DNA from: Acinetobacter amyesii
GTDB lineage: Bacteria > Pseudomonadota > Gammaproteobacteria > Pseudomonadales > Moraxellaceae
Assembly (NCBI RefSeq): GCF_002018365.1
Contig: NZ_MVKX01000005.1
Location: 62,001-126,000 of the forward strand
Direction of reading: 5' to 3'
DNA: 64,000 nucleotides
Shown: positions 29,425 through 38,279 of the stretch, one piece after another
How the letters are laid out: every line of letters begins with the position of its first letter
Position numbering within the stretch: position 1 is the first letter of the stretch
Notes under the pieces: model-generated
What the model was told of the DNA's origin: nothing
What the model saw: only the letters and a program-made list of their open reading frames with translations
Database searches by the model: none
Program-made: the position numbers and the translations under genes

Positions 29425-30336
29425 TTACGGATGATCTATATCTAAGGCCTTAAAACCTGAAATCAAATGATCTAACATCGCACGCACACCCGGCAGCATG
29501 CCTTGTCGTGTCGCGTAGGCAACATGGATGACCCCTTGCGGCAATTGCCATTCAGGAAATAGCTCTATTAACTCACCACTTTTTAAAGCATCACGTACAA
29601 ACACTTTGGGCAAAGATGCGATTCCTACGCCAGAAAGAGCAGCAGAAATCATCGCACTAAAACTGTCGGTTCTTAAGCGTGGATGAAATTCAATTTGCTG
29701 GGTTTCACTTTTTTCACGATGTCGAAAATCCCAAAAATGTTTAGGCCGGTCAAAACCAATACACGGAAAATTTTGAATCTCAGCCAATTGCTGTGGTATT
29801 TCACGCTCGAAGAAAAGTTGTGGCGATGCCACCAAAACATGATCCCAAGCATCTAAATCTCGAACGATCAAATCACTATCCAATAAAGGCATGTTACGCA
29901 CACGAATAGCTAAATCTACGCCTTCCTCGATGACATCAACCCGATGATTGGTCGCCATCAGATGCACACTGATGTCTGGGTATTGCTGCATAAAATCGGT
30001 GACCATTTTTGCAACAGGCATTTCCACCAAAGCCACAGGACAAGAGATTTTAATCTGGCCACAGAGTTGATCGTTCAACGTACTAAGCACAAAGTTTTCC
30101 GTTTCGCTGACTTCCTCTAAAATTTTTAAGCAATGTAAATAGAACTGTTGTCCTATTTCAGTTACTGTAAATTTTCGCGTATTACGCTGAATCAGACGTA
30201 CACCCAAACGGGTCTCTAATTCTGTGATACGGCGTGATAGCTTAGATTTTGTAATACCCAATGCTTCACTGGCTTTGGTATAACCTTGGTATTTCACCAC
30301 TTGCACGAAGTAGTAATAGTCATTTAAATTTTGCAT
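29425..30336 (-). CDS. LysR-family transcriptional regulator
   Basis: 303 residues. The N-terminal winged HTH covers 1-60 (YYYFVQVVKYQGYTKASEALGITKSKLSRRITELETRLGVRLIQR). The effector domain follows from about 90 to 295, starting at GQIKISCPVALVEMPVAK. It belongs to the subgroup with the VRLIQRNTRKFTVTEIG hinge, common for regulators of small redox or pirin/quinone-linked genes. It is divergent from the pirin gene with 102 bases between, the usual arrangement when LysR controls its neighbour. Confidence 0.93.
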   Translation of the reverse strand: MQNLNDYYYFVQVVKYQGYTKASEALGITKSKLSRRITELETRLGVRLIQRNTRKFTVTEIGQQFYLHCLKILEEVSETENFVLSTLNDQLCGQIKISCPVALVEMPVAKMVTDFMQQYPDISVHLMATNHRVDVIEEGVDLAIRVRNMPLLDSDLIVRDLDAWDHVLVASPQLFFEREIPQQLAEIQNFPCIGFDRPKHFWDFRHREKSETQQIEFHPRLRTDSFSAMISAALSGVGIASLPKVFVRDALKSGELIELFPEWQLPQGVIHVAYATRQGMLPGVRAMLDHLISGFKALDIDHP

Positions 30337-30395
30337 GATTGTTTCATTTTTAGAATAATCTGTTGAGTTTTTCGCCCTGTCATTCCCTCACTATA

Positions 30396-30430
30396 CCTCA
30401 ATAATAGATCTCAGAAGCAATAAATTGAGG
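30396..30430 (+). promoter_or_regulatory. Inverted repeat overlapping the pirin ribosome-binding site
   Basis: CCTCAAT (30396-30402) can pair with ATTGAGG (30424-30430). The right arm overlaps the GAGGG Shine-Dalgarno of the pirin gene, so the hairpin could hide the ribosome site, or the repeat could be a LysR operator. Confidence 0.35.
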
Positions 30431-30438
30431 GCTGAATT

Positions 30439-31290
30439 ATGAATCCAATCAAACGTGTTTATCATAGTGATCGTAGTACTTGGGTGGGCGATGGTTTCCC
30501 GACTAACTCTATGCTCCCTATGCAAGAAATGGGCAATCAAACCAGTCCATTCCTCGTTATGGGCTATACCGGCCAATATCATTTCTCTCCAAGTCATCAT
30601 CAACGTGGTATTGGGTCACATCCACATCGTGGCTTTGAAACTGTAACCATTGTTTATGAAGGAGAATTGGAGCATTTTGACTCTAAAGGAAATCACGGCA
30701 GCATTGCCAAAGACGAAGTGCAATGGATGACCGCAGGTCGAGGCATTATGCATGAAGAACATCATTCTAAAGATTTTGCCAAAACAGGCGGAAATTTAGA
30801 CATGGTACAACTTTGGGTGAATTTACCTAGTCATGCCAAAATGACTGAACCTCGCTATCAAGAACTGACTACAGCCAATATTGCTGAAGTTAAACTTTCA
30901 CAAAAGGCAGGCGTGGTACGCGTCATTGCTGGCCAATTTGAAGACACATTGGGCGCAGCTGAAACATTTAGCCCGATGAATGTGTTGGATGTGCGCTTGA
31001 ATGCAAATGCTGAACAGGAATTTTCATTCAACCCACAGTGGAATAACATGATTTTTGTATTAAGTGGCGCGATCGAAATTGAAGGTCAACGCTTTGATGC
31101 GAAACAGACTTTATATGTCAGTGACCAAGTATCGTCCTTGAAACTTAAATCTTTTGAAGCAACCAAACTGCTTATTTTAAGTGGCGAAGCTTTAAATGAA
31201 CCTATTGCGGCACATGGACCATTCGTCATGAATACTGAAGATGAAATACGTCAGGCATTTTATGATTTTCAACATGGTCATTTTGCTTAA
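30439..31290 (+). CDS. Pirin-family bicupin protein
   Basis: 283 residues. Two cupin halves; the N-terminal metal site is HPHRGFETVTIVYEGELEH (His61, His63) with His105 and Glu107 in GIMHEEHHS, the ligands found in pirins. PMNVLDVRLN starts the second cupin. Bacterial pirins have been reported to have quercetinase-like activity or regulatory roles. It starts at ATG 30439 with GAGGG seven bases upstream. The divergent LysR gene is the likely regulator. Confidence 0.92.
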   Translation: MNPIKRVYHSDRSTWVGDGFPTNSMLPMQEMGNQTSPFLVMGYTGQYHFSPSHHQRGIGSHPHRGFETVTIVYEGELEHFDSKGNHGSIAKDEVQWMTAGRGIMHEEHHSKDFAKTGGNLDMVQLWVNLPSHAKMTEPRYQELTTANIAEVKLSQKAGVVRVIAGQFEDTLGAAETFSPMNVLDVRLNANAEQEFSFNPQWNNMIFVLSGAIEIEGQRFDAKQTLYVSDQVSSLKLKSFEATKLLILSGEALNEPIAAHGPFVMNTEDEIRQAFYDFQHGHFA

Positions 31291-31313
31291 ATATTTCCAC
31301 GATAAAGTCCCAA

Positions 31314-31343
31314 TAAAAAAAACCGCCTGTTGGCGGTTTTTTT
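31314..31343 (+). terminator. Intrinsic terminator after the pirin gene
   Basis: Stem AAACCGCC / GGCGGTTT with TGTT loop, A run before and T run after, so also usable leftward. Confidence 0.9.
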
Positions 31344-31385
31344 ATATCTAAGTTGCTATGAATTACGCATCATGCTTTCAAGACA

Positions 31386-32459
31386 TTATTGCGTGACTTT
31401 TTGATAAAACGCATCGATTGTATTGACCATTTGATCGAGTCCCGGCTGTTCCAAAGGATAATGTCCTGCATTTTTCAACATGACGACATCGACTGGAACT
31501 TGATGAATCTGTGCTAAAAATGGCTGACTTAAAGCCAAAGGTGTCCAGCGGTCTTGCTCAGGCTGCGTCAGTAGAATTGGGCAGACATCAAACTGCTCCG
31601 GTGGCGTGTCATTTTTATAATATAAATACGAATCTAAAAATTTAACCGATACAGTATTCCCTGCGGATGTTTTATCTTTTAAGAAGACTTGCAATGCTGC
31701 GTCATTATTCACCAAACGATGCATTTTACTTACCCAACGCATCGGCATTGGCAATGCTGATAATGGTGTATGTGCTGTCACATTAGCCAGTGGGCTGCCC
31801 ACACGGCTCATAAATTTATTCAAAGAGACTTGATCACGCACAGTTCTATTTGAAGTGTCTAAAAAGGTCATACCGACGATGCCTTTCACTTTTTTATTCT
31901 TTGCCGCAACGTGATAGGTCAACATACCACCAGCGCTTAGCCCATACAAAACGATAGGACGATGATCTTTTAGTAGCTCGGCTTCAATGAGGTCATTGCC
32001 TGCTTGAACCCAGTCATCATAACGAATTTTTGAGCCCTTTTTGACTTGGGTGAGGCCATAACCGGGCATATCAATAGCGATAGTTTCATAGCCACGCTGT
32101 GCCAAAGGATGCCCCAAAATCATCGACATTTGTCGACCATTTGTTCCCACACCATGAAACAGAATCACCTTCACTTTTGCCTGTGGATTCCGATAAGTAT
32201 CTAAGTGAATAGTATGACCTTGCCAATTCCACCACTCTTCTTTAGGGCGCTGCGTTTCGTCTAAATGGTATTCTTTGGGTAGATAGTGCTGAATGTCCTG
32301 CCAACTGTTTTGATCTGCATAACTTGCTAATGGTTGTGTAGCAGGTAGCTGATCATCTGCAAATGCCAAGATTGAAAGTAACGATGCAATGCCACTCATC
32401 AACCACTTCAATAAAGCGCTCAAAATTTTTGATAATGTGTCTGATTTTGGAGAAGTCAT
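31386..32459 (-). CDS. Alpha/beta hydrolase, exported
   Basis: 357 residues. A hydrophobic N-terminal segment (about 12-34, ending ILAFADD) looks like a signal peptide with a long n-region. The hydrolase core begins VKVILFHGVGTNGRQMS, with the oxyanion HGVG. The nucleophile elbow is YGLSAGG (near residue 170). The acid and histidine are probably in LLTQPEQDRWTPL and KNAGHYPLEQPG. Likely an esterase or lipase-like enzyme of unknown substrate. No clear ribosome site precedes the ATG; a second in-frame Met lies 20 codons on. Confidence 0.82.
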   Translation of the reverse strand: MTSPKSDTLSKILSALLKWLMSGIASLLSILAFADDQLPATQPLASYADQNSWQDIQHYLPKEYHLDETQRPKEEWWNWQGHTIHLDTYRNPQAKVKVILFHGVGTNGRQMSMILGHPLAQRGYETIAIDMPGYGLTQVKKGSKIRYDDWVQAGNDLIEAELLKDHRPIVLYGLSAGGMLTYHVAAKNKKVKGIVGMTFLDTSNRTVRDQVSLNKFMSRVGSPLANVTAHTPLSALPMPMRWVSKMHRLVNNDAALQVFLKDKTSAGNTVSVKFLDSYLYYKNDTPPEQFDVCPILLTQPEQDRWTPLALSQPFLAQIHQVPVDVVMLKNAGHYPLEQPGLDQMVNTIDAFYQKVTQ

Positions 32460-32703
32460 TTTTAGACGATTTTTTATGTGTATATGCTGATGCTAATCAG
32501 CGGCGAAAACCGATGCCATGTGCATGTGGGACAGCACTATGTCACTTCGTCCAATTATCTTTTTCCCTGCTAAGCACTTCAAAATAATTTTGAAGCAGGA
32601 CTTACATGCTCCTGCAATAATCAGCCTTTAATATCTTTCAACATTCAATTCTTTATCCTTTAGAAATTCATAACTTTATTTCGATTTTTAATATTGGTAA
32701 CCC

Positions 32704-33942
32704 ATGAGCCAGTCCACGCCACAACGAAACCTTGTCATCTTTCTCACCTTTTTAAGATTAGGGTGTATTGCATTTGGTGGACCTGCGGCACATTTGGTGT
32801 TGTTTTTTCAGTATTTTGTGAAACAAGAAAAATGGATAACAGAAAATGAATATTCGCATTTGCTTGCCTTAGCTCAAATCCTTCCAGGCCCAACCAGTAG
32901 TCAGCTCGGCATGGCGATTGGATTTCAGCTCAATCGCTATCAAGGTGCTTGTTTTGCATGGTTAGGCTTTACTTTACCTTCAGCCCTGCTGATGTGTGCC
33001 GCGGCGATTTTAAGCTTAAAACTGAGCGATCAACTCTCAACTTTATTCTTTCATGTTATTCAGTTGATTGTCCTTGCTGTGGTTGCATGGGCGTTTTGGC
33101 AAATGATGCGAAGCTTTTGTAAAACAAAATTTCAGTATCTGGTCATGCTATTGGCTGCATTTTTTATTTATTTCTTTCAGTTTTCTCTGAATCAAGTTTT
33201 GGTGATTTTAGCTGCTACAGTTATCGGTTTAGTTTTATCGTCAAATAACTTGCACAACAAAAAGCCAAATATCGCAGAACCAGTTCCACCTATACATAAC
33301 AATTTAAGCCTGAATACAGGTGGCAATACACATACTTCATGGCTATGGCTTCTCGCCTTTATCAGCCCTTTTTTCGTTCTGCCATTCTTCGATATACAAC
33401 ATAGCAATATATTGGCTTTCAGCTTAGAAAGCTTCTACCGCACAGCATCCCTCGTCTTTGGTGGTGGACATATTATTTTGCCATTTTTACATCAGGACTT
33501 TGTCTCTACAGGACTGATCAGTAATGAAAATTTTGACTTAGGCTATGCCCTTGCACAACTCATGCCGGGGCCCTTGTTTAGTTTCGCCACCTATCTCGGC
33601 ACACTTTTACCCATGACCGATGTGCCAATATTGAATGCCTCACTCGCGACATTGGCGATTTACTTCCCATCGTTTTTATTATTGTTTGGCTTATTGCCCT
33701 ATTGGAATAAGTTGATGAAATACCCGATGCTTTTTGGCACCTTAAAAATAATCAATGCAGCTGTCGTCGGTCTATTACTGTGTCTACTATTTCAAATGAG
33801 CCAGAAATACATCATTCAATGGACGGACTTTATATTTGTTGCCGTCGTTATTGCTTTACTTCGCAGCAAGCTGCCAGTCTGGTTTAGCTTAATAAGCAAT
33901 TTTATCGGCTATTATGCTTTTTTAACTTTTCTGCCCTTTTAA
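32704..33942 (+). CDS. chrA: Chromate transporter, long-chain CHR family
   Basis: 412 residues with two homologous halves. The N-terminal half has FLRLGCIAFGGPAAHL (about 17-32) and LAQILPGPTSSQLGMAIG; the C-terminal half repeats the theme with SLVFGGGHIILPFL (about 251-264) and ALAQLMPGPLFSFATYLG. These FGG/GGGH and PGP motifs define ChrA, an inner-membrane chromate exporter. There is no chrB beside it, and the gene seems to be transcribed alone. Some members transport other oxyanions, so chromate is the default, not proven. Confidence 0.92.
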   Translation: MSQSTPQRNLVIFLTFLRLGCIAFGGPAAHLVLFFQYFVKQEKWITENEYSHLLALAQILPGPTSSQLGMAIGFQLNRYQGACFAWLGFTLPSALLMCAAAILSLKLSDQLSTLFFHVIQLIVLAVVAWAFWQMMRSFCKTKFQYLVMLLAAFFIYFFQFSLNQVLVILAATVIGLVLSSNNLHNKKPNIAEPVPPIHNNLSLNTGGNTHTSWLWLLAFISPFFVLPFFDIQHSNILAFSLESFYRTASLVFGGGHIILPFLHQDFVSTGLISNENFDLGYALAQLMPGPLFSFATYLGTLLPMTDVPILNASLATLAIYFPSFLLLFGLLPYWNKLMKYPMLFGTLKIINAAVVGLLLCLLFQMSQKYIIQWTDFIFVAVVIALLRSKLPVWFSLISNFIGYYAFLTFLPF

Positions 33943-33977
33943 ACTTAAGCAAAAAAAACTATAGCTAAAGGAATAAT

Positions 33978-35090
33978 CTAATCCTCATCGATTAAACTTG
34001 CGCCCTTGACCACAGTTTTCCCCTCGACCTGATCCAGTTGATAATGCTGCACATCACTATAGTGTTTGATCATTTCAACTAGCTCGTTGGAATGTGTGGT
34101 CAACCAAAGCTGTGTATAGCGACTTGCTTCAGCAATCAGCATCGCCAAGGCAGGTAATAAATCTGGATGTAAGCTATTTTCTGGCTCATTCAGTGCCATA
34201 AAATTTGGGGGTCTTGGACTCAACAAAGCCACGGCTAAACACAAAAACCGTAACGTCCCATCTGAAAATTCGGCACTTTCTAAAGGTCTTAAGATCCCTT
34301 GCTTTTGCATCATCATTTGAAAGCGCCCACCCATTTCCTGAACATAAAATTGGGTCTGCGGAAAGGCTTTTTCTAGTACTTCAAATAAGGTTTCACTGTT
34401 GCCTCGCTCACGCAAGGTTTCAAAAGCTGCAGCTAAATTTGTACCATCATGCGCTAAAACTGGCGAACGAATCCCCACCTGTGGGACACGGATCGGTGAA
34501 TTTCCACTGACTGAAAACTCATGATAAAAACGCCAGTTTTTCATGGTCTCACGCACTTGTGAAACTTCGGGATATAAATGTGGGTCAGACAATTGTCCAA
34601 ACACCGACTCTTCTGGTGTTAAAGACATCGGATATGCAATCCGTTCTTCATCAACATTTTTCAGAAATGCCGCTTGGTTGGTTCTTTCCAACAACTCGCT
34701 CATTTTTCGACGTTGATAGCCACTCAACCAAATTCCTTCTACTTTGACCAAAGGATCGAGTGCAAACAAGGTGATGAGCGGTTCAGGAAAACCAATTTCA
34801 AGTTGATATTCATAATGCTCCATCTCCACAGCAAGCTTCATGCGCTTAGGGTCTTTCGATCGATCACCCGCACGGTGACCACCTGCCCACATGATTTTTT
34901 GAATCCCACCTTCATTTGCAATGGCTTGGGATAATTGACCATTTGCAGCTTCATGCAGGAGACGTACAGCTTTATATAGATTGGATTTACCACAACCATT
35001 CGGACCACTGACAATATTCAGACGCGACAAGGTCAAATTCATATGATGAATAGATCGAAAACCTTGAATAGTCACTGAACGGATCGTCAT
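33978..35090 (-). CDS. SMC/RecF-like AAA ATPase (AAA_21 type)
   Basis: 370 residues. TIQGFRSIHHMNLTLSRLNIVSGPNGCGKSNLYKAV contains Walker A GPNGCGKS (29-36). The signature-like region EFSDGTLRFLCLAVALLSP (about 273-291) and Walker B FMALNEPENSLHPDLLPAL (about 296-314) follow, with D-loop/H-loop LTTHSNELVE. The middle has no coiled coil. Such lone ATPases resemble OLD/RecF relatives; some pair with nucleases in defence islands, but here the neighbours are chrA and sthA and no nuclease is present. The Walker B has Asn instead of the usual Asp before Glu-Pro-Glu. Confidence 0.82.
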   Translation of the reverse strand: MTIRSVTIQGFRSIHHMNLTLSRLNIVSGPNGCGKSNLYKAVRLLHEAANGQLSQAIANEGGIQKIMWAGGHRAGDRSKDPKRMKLAVEMEHYEYQLEIGFPEPLITLFALDPLVKVEGIWLSGYQRRKMSELLERTNQAAFLKNVDEERIAYPMSLTPEESVFGQLSDPHLYPEVSQVRETMKNWRFYHEFSVSGNSPIRVPQVGIRSPVLAHDGTNLAAAFETLRERGNSETLFEVLEKAFPQTQFYVQEMGGRFQMMMQKQGILRPLESAEFSDGTLRFLCLAVALLSPRPPNFMALNEPENSLHPDLLPALAMLIAEASRYTQLWLTTHSNELVEMIKHYSDVQHYQLDQVEGKTVVKGASLIDED

Positions 35091-35171
35091 GGGTTACCTA
35101 AAATGAGTTGAAAATGCTGATGATTATAAGTTTATTAACTGTATATTTTGTATGCACTTTACTCTACCCAT

Positions 35172-35204
35172 AAAAAACCCGCAAGCCGAAACTTACGGGT
35201 CTTT
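35172..35204 (-). terminator. Intrinsic terminator after sthA
   Basis: Read leftward: stem ACCCG-AAG / CTT-CGGGT with one mismatch, followed by T's. Confidence 0.8.
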
Positions 35205-35232
35205 CATTGCACATTCTAAGTTCAATTTAACC

Positions 35233-36648
35233 TTAGAATAAGCGATTCATACCATTCAATGTTGCAACACGGTACGCTTCCGCCATAGTCGGATAGTTAA
35301 ATGTGGTTTCTACGAAATATTTAATCGTATTGTTCGGGCTGTTCATCACGGCCTGACCAATGTGGATAATTTCCGCAGCATTATTACCGAAGCAATGAAC
35401 GCCTAAAATTTCTAAAGTATCACGATGGAACAAGATTTTAAGCTCGCCCACAGTATCACCGGTAATTTGCGCACGTGCCAAATGACGGAAAGATGCCTGA
35501 CCCACTTCATACGGAATTTTTTCTTCCGTTAACTGTTGTTCAGTTTTACCAATCGAAGAAATTTCAGGAATCGTATAAATACCTGTAGGAATATCCGTTA
35601 CAGGTGCAATCCCTTCTTCACCGCTCATGTTAGAACCAGCACAGCGACCTTGGTCATATGCAGCAGATGCAAGTGAAGGCCAACCGATTACATCACCCGC
35701 AGCAAAGATATTCTCTACTTCAGTTTGATATTGATCATTCACGGTTAATTGACCACGGCTGTTTGGTTTAATACCTACATTTTCTAGGCCTAAACCATCT
35801 GTATTACCAGAACGGCCGTTACACCACAAAATCGCGTCGGCTTTAATTTTCTTACCACTTTGCAAGTGAAGAACCACATGATCATCATGTGTTTCAAGAT
35901 GATCAATCTGTTCGTTGTGGCGAATCAATACACCCTGCTCACGTAAACGATATGACAATGCATCTGAGATTTCATCGTCTAAGTAGCTGAGCAATTTGTG
36001 CTGTGTATTGATCAAGTCAACTTTGTGGTCTAGGCCAATAAAGATAGACGCATATTCACAACCAATCACACCTGCACCATAAATGATGATTTTTTGGATT
36101 GAATAATCCAGATCCAAAATTTTGTCTGAATCAAATACGCGAGGATGATTAAAGTCTAAAGCAGCTGGACGGTAAGGACGTGAACCTGTCGCAATCACTA
36201 ATTGCTGGAATACTAAAGTTTCCGTCATACCTTCATTGCTAAAAATCAAAACAGTGTTTTGATCTTGGATATACGCACGGCCGTGGAAAATATCAATTTT
36301 ATTACGGTCATAAAAACGTGAATGCGTTTCAACTTGTTGTTGAATCACTTTATGCGCATTACGTAACACCTGTTTCATCGTGAACTGTTTCCATTCACCG
36401 ACTTTTTGGAACATAGGGTCACGTTGGTAACGTAAAATGCTTGAAACGGTCTGACGTAATGCTTTACTTGGAATTGTTCCTACATGGGTACAGTTACCAC
36501 CAAGCTGTTCACGCATATCTACAATAGCAACTCGCTTACCTGATTTAGCAAGTTTCATTGCAGCGCCTTCACCCGCAGGGCCAGAACCCAGAACTACCGC
36601 ATCGTATTTCACGAAAGTTCCACTAACGACCTCTTTCTTACGTGGCAT
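35233..36648 (-). CDS. sthA: Soluble pyridine nucleotide transhydrogenase
   Basis: 471 residues. FAD motif [21 protein letters not shown] (18-38). The disulfide motif of related oxidoreductases is changed to [13 protein letters not shown] (about 49-61): one cysteine only, as typical of SthA. The NAD domain is [17 protein letters not shown] (about 185-201), and [14 protein letters not shown] and a C-terminal dimer domain close it. It balances NADH/NADPH pools. AGGAG lies seven bases before ATG 36648, which settles the start. It is divergent from lipA. Confidence 0.96.
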   Translation of the reverse strand: MPRKKEVVSGTFVKYDAVVLGSGPAGEGAAMKLAKSGKRVAIVDMREQLGGNCTHVGTIPSKALRQTVSSILRYQRDPMFQKVGEWKQFTMKQVLRNAHKVIQQQVETHSRFYDRNKIDIFHGRAYIQDQNTVLIFSNEGMTETLVFQQLVIATGSRPYRPAALDFNHPRVFDSDKILDLDYSIQKIIIYGAGVIGCEYASIFIGLDHKVDLINTQHKLLSYLDDEISDALSYRLREQGVLIRHNEQIDHLETHDDHVVLHLQSGKKIKADAILWCNGRSGNTDGLGLENVGIKPNSRGQLTVNDQYQTEVENIFAAGDVIGWPSLASAAYDQGRCAGSNMSGEEGIAPVTDIPTGIYTIPEISSIGKTEQQLTEEKIPYEVGQASFRHLARAQITGDTVGELKILFHRDTLEILGVHCFGNNAAEIIHIGQAVMNSPNNTIKYFVETTFNYPTMAEAYRVATLNGMNRLF

Positions 36649-36723
36649 TCAACGCTCCTTTACAAATATTCTTTAATCTAGGCTGTATTATGACGTATAT
36701 CCTAACTTTTTTGGATATTTAGC

Positions 36724-36740
36724 TCACATATATTATGTGA
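36724..36740. promoter_or_regulatory. Inverted repeat between sthA and lipA
   Basis: TCACATA-tat-TATGTGA, a perfect 7-base palindrome in the shared divergent region, 76 bases from the sthA start. It could be an operator. The arms are the reverse order of a CRP half-site pair, so CRP/Vfr binding is not implied. Confidence 0.35.
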
Positions 36741-36854
36741 TAACCACATTTATTATATGAATATCGTTTTCCCCCTATTTAAGCTCAAGTCCGCTATAAT
36801 GATCGAGCTAATTTTTTGAATATCTCCTCGTCAAAAACAGTGGAAAAGTTGAAT

Positions 36855-37868
36855 ATGTCTGAGAACCGTAAACCTGTACAGGGTGTAAAACTTCGTGGCG
36901 CAGAAAAAGTCGCTCGCATACCTGTGAAGGTCGTGCCAACGGTTGAAACGCCTCGTAAGCCTGACTGGATTCGGGTCAAAATGGCTGCCCCTGATGAAGT
37001 TCAACGTATTAAAACAACTTTACGCGCACAAAAACTACATACCGTGTGTGAAGAAGCGGCTTGCCCGAACTTACCTGAATGTTTCGGTGGCGGTACTGCA
37101 ACCTTTATGATTATGGGCGATATCTGTACTCGTCGTTGCCCATTCTGCGACGTTGCACATGGTCGTCCCAATGCTCTTGACCCAGATGAACCACGTCACA
37201 TGGCAGAAACCATTGCCAATCTTGGTTTGAAATATGCCGTAATTACTTCTGTCGACCGGGATGACCTTGTTGATGGTGGCGCACAGCACTTTGTTGACTG
37301 TATTAAAGAAGCTCGTGACTTGAGTCCAAAAACACTTTTGGAAATTTTAGTACCTGACTTCCGTGGTCGTATGGATGTTGCCCTTCGTATTATGACGGAG
37401 TGCCCACCTGACGTGTTTAACCACAACATTGAAACTGTGCCACGTTTGTATAAAGCAATGCGTCCAGGTTCTGACTACCAACACTCTCTAAACTTATTAA
37501 AAATGTTTAAAGAATACTGCCCAGATGTACCAACCAAATGTGGTTTGATGGTCGGTATTGGTGAAACTGAAGAAGAAGTGATCGCGTTATTAGATGACTT
37601 AAAAGCACACGATGTTGACTATGTCACCATTGGTCAGTACTTACAGCCCTCTAAAGAACATGCCCCGATTGACCGTTTTGTAAGCCCAGAAGAATTTGAG
37701 CGTTACACTGCACATGGCCAAAAGCTTGGTTTCAAAAACATTTGGGCTGCACCAATGGTCCGTTCAAGTTACTTTGCTGACCGTCAATACTATGGTGAGC
37801 CAGTGCCTGCGGTACGTCGTAAAACTGATCCTGCAAAGAAAATTGCAGTTCAAACGATTGAAGCTTAA
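36855..37868 (+). CDS. lipA: Lipoyl synthase
   Basis: 337 residues from ATG 36855, preceded by GGAAAAG. The frame opens earlier at a TTG (36816), but this would overlap the region just after a TATAAT box (36795-36800). The family's N-terminal cluster cysteines are in [12 protein letters not shown] (Cys65, 70, 76) and the radical-SAM CxxxCxxC in CTRRCPFC (Cys91, 95, 98). The C-terminal RSSY motif is present (VRSSYFAD). It inserts two sulfurs into octanoyl-E2 domains. It is monocistronic with a strong terminator; lipB is not adjacent. Confidence 0.97.
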   Translation: MSENRKPVQGVKLRGAEKVARIPVKVVPTVETPRKPDWIRVKMAAPDEVQRIKTTLRAQKLHTVCEEAACPNLPECFGGGTATFMIMGDICTRRCPFCDVAHGRPNALDPDEPRHMAETIANLGLKYAVITSVDRDDLVDGGAQHFVDCIKEARDLSPKTLLEILVPDFRGRMDVALRIMTECPPDVFNHNIETVPRLYKAMRPGSDYQHSLNLLKMFKEYCPDVPTKCGLMVGIGETEEEVIALLDDLKAHDVDYVTIGQYLQPSKEHAPIDRFVSPEEFERYTAHGQKLGFKNIWAAPMVRSSYFADRQYYGEPVPAVRRKTDPAKKIAVQTIEA

Positions 37869-37898
37869 TCACTCTTAGATTTAAAACATCTCAAATTA

Positions 37899-37928
37899 AA
37901 AGCCCTCATTGATTGAGGGCTTTTTTAT
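37899..37928 (+). terminator. Intrinsic terminator after lipA
   Basis: Stem AAGCCCTCA / TGAGGGCTT (central TTGAT loop) with seven T's. Confidence 0.9.
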
Positions 37929-38213
37929 GGCTTTCACACTCAGCACAATTCATTTACCACTATATGATCTTTCGAAAATAGTGCGTTCCTTTAAACGGTA
38001 TCCAATATATCGAATCATCCAAGTTTACGTAATGTGACATTTCTTTGCCCGATAGGGATTGTGTTGTGATTATTTATTAATCAATCTATTGATAACACTT
38101 TATTTGCGCTTTCATTATATTCGCGCAATTGTCCAATCATACTCACCAGCCGAGTGATGCCATTTTGACAGTCTCATGCACTTTAAAATCAGAAAGACAA
38201 AAGATGAGATCAT

Positions 38214-38245
38214 TTTTAAACGCATGTAGGCTGTTTTAAACGCAT
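38214..38245 (+). promoter_or_regulatory. Phased 12-base direct repeat upstream of fadE
   Basis: TTTTAAACGCAT occurs at 38214-38225 and again at 38234-38245, exactly 20 bases apart (two helical turns), ending 34 bases before the fadE start. Such phasing suggests a protein-binding site on one face of the helix. The binding protein is unknown; it resembles no FadR/PsrA operator that I recognise. Confidence 0.4.
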
Positions 38246-38279
38246 AACGCTCTGGCCCTTGTCACTGGAGCCATAACAA

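Larger units (their letters stand above)
37869..38279 (+). other. lipA-fadE intergenic region
   Basis: 411 bases. It begins with the lipA terminator and ends with the phased direct repeats upstream of fadE. The middle is AT-rich, with a TTGACA at 38165-38170 that could be a -35 box, although no good -10 lies at the right distance. No hidden gene seen. Confidence 0.55.

Noticed and set aside
33978..35090. Complete anti-phage defence system around the SMC-like ATPase
   Set aside because: No nuclease, reverse transcriptase, toxin or methylase gene nearby; neighbours are chrA and sthA.
36724..36740. CRP/Vfr site between sthA and lipA
   Set aside because: The half-sites are in the opposite order (TCACA first, TGTGA second), and spacing does not match TGTGA-N6-TCACA.
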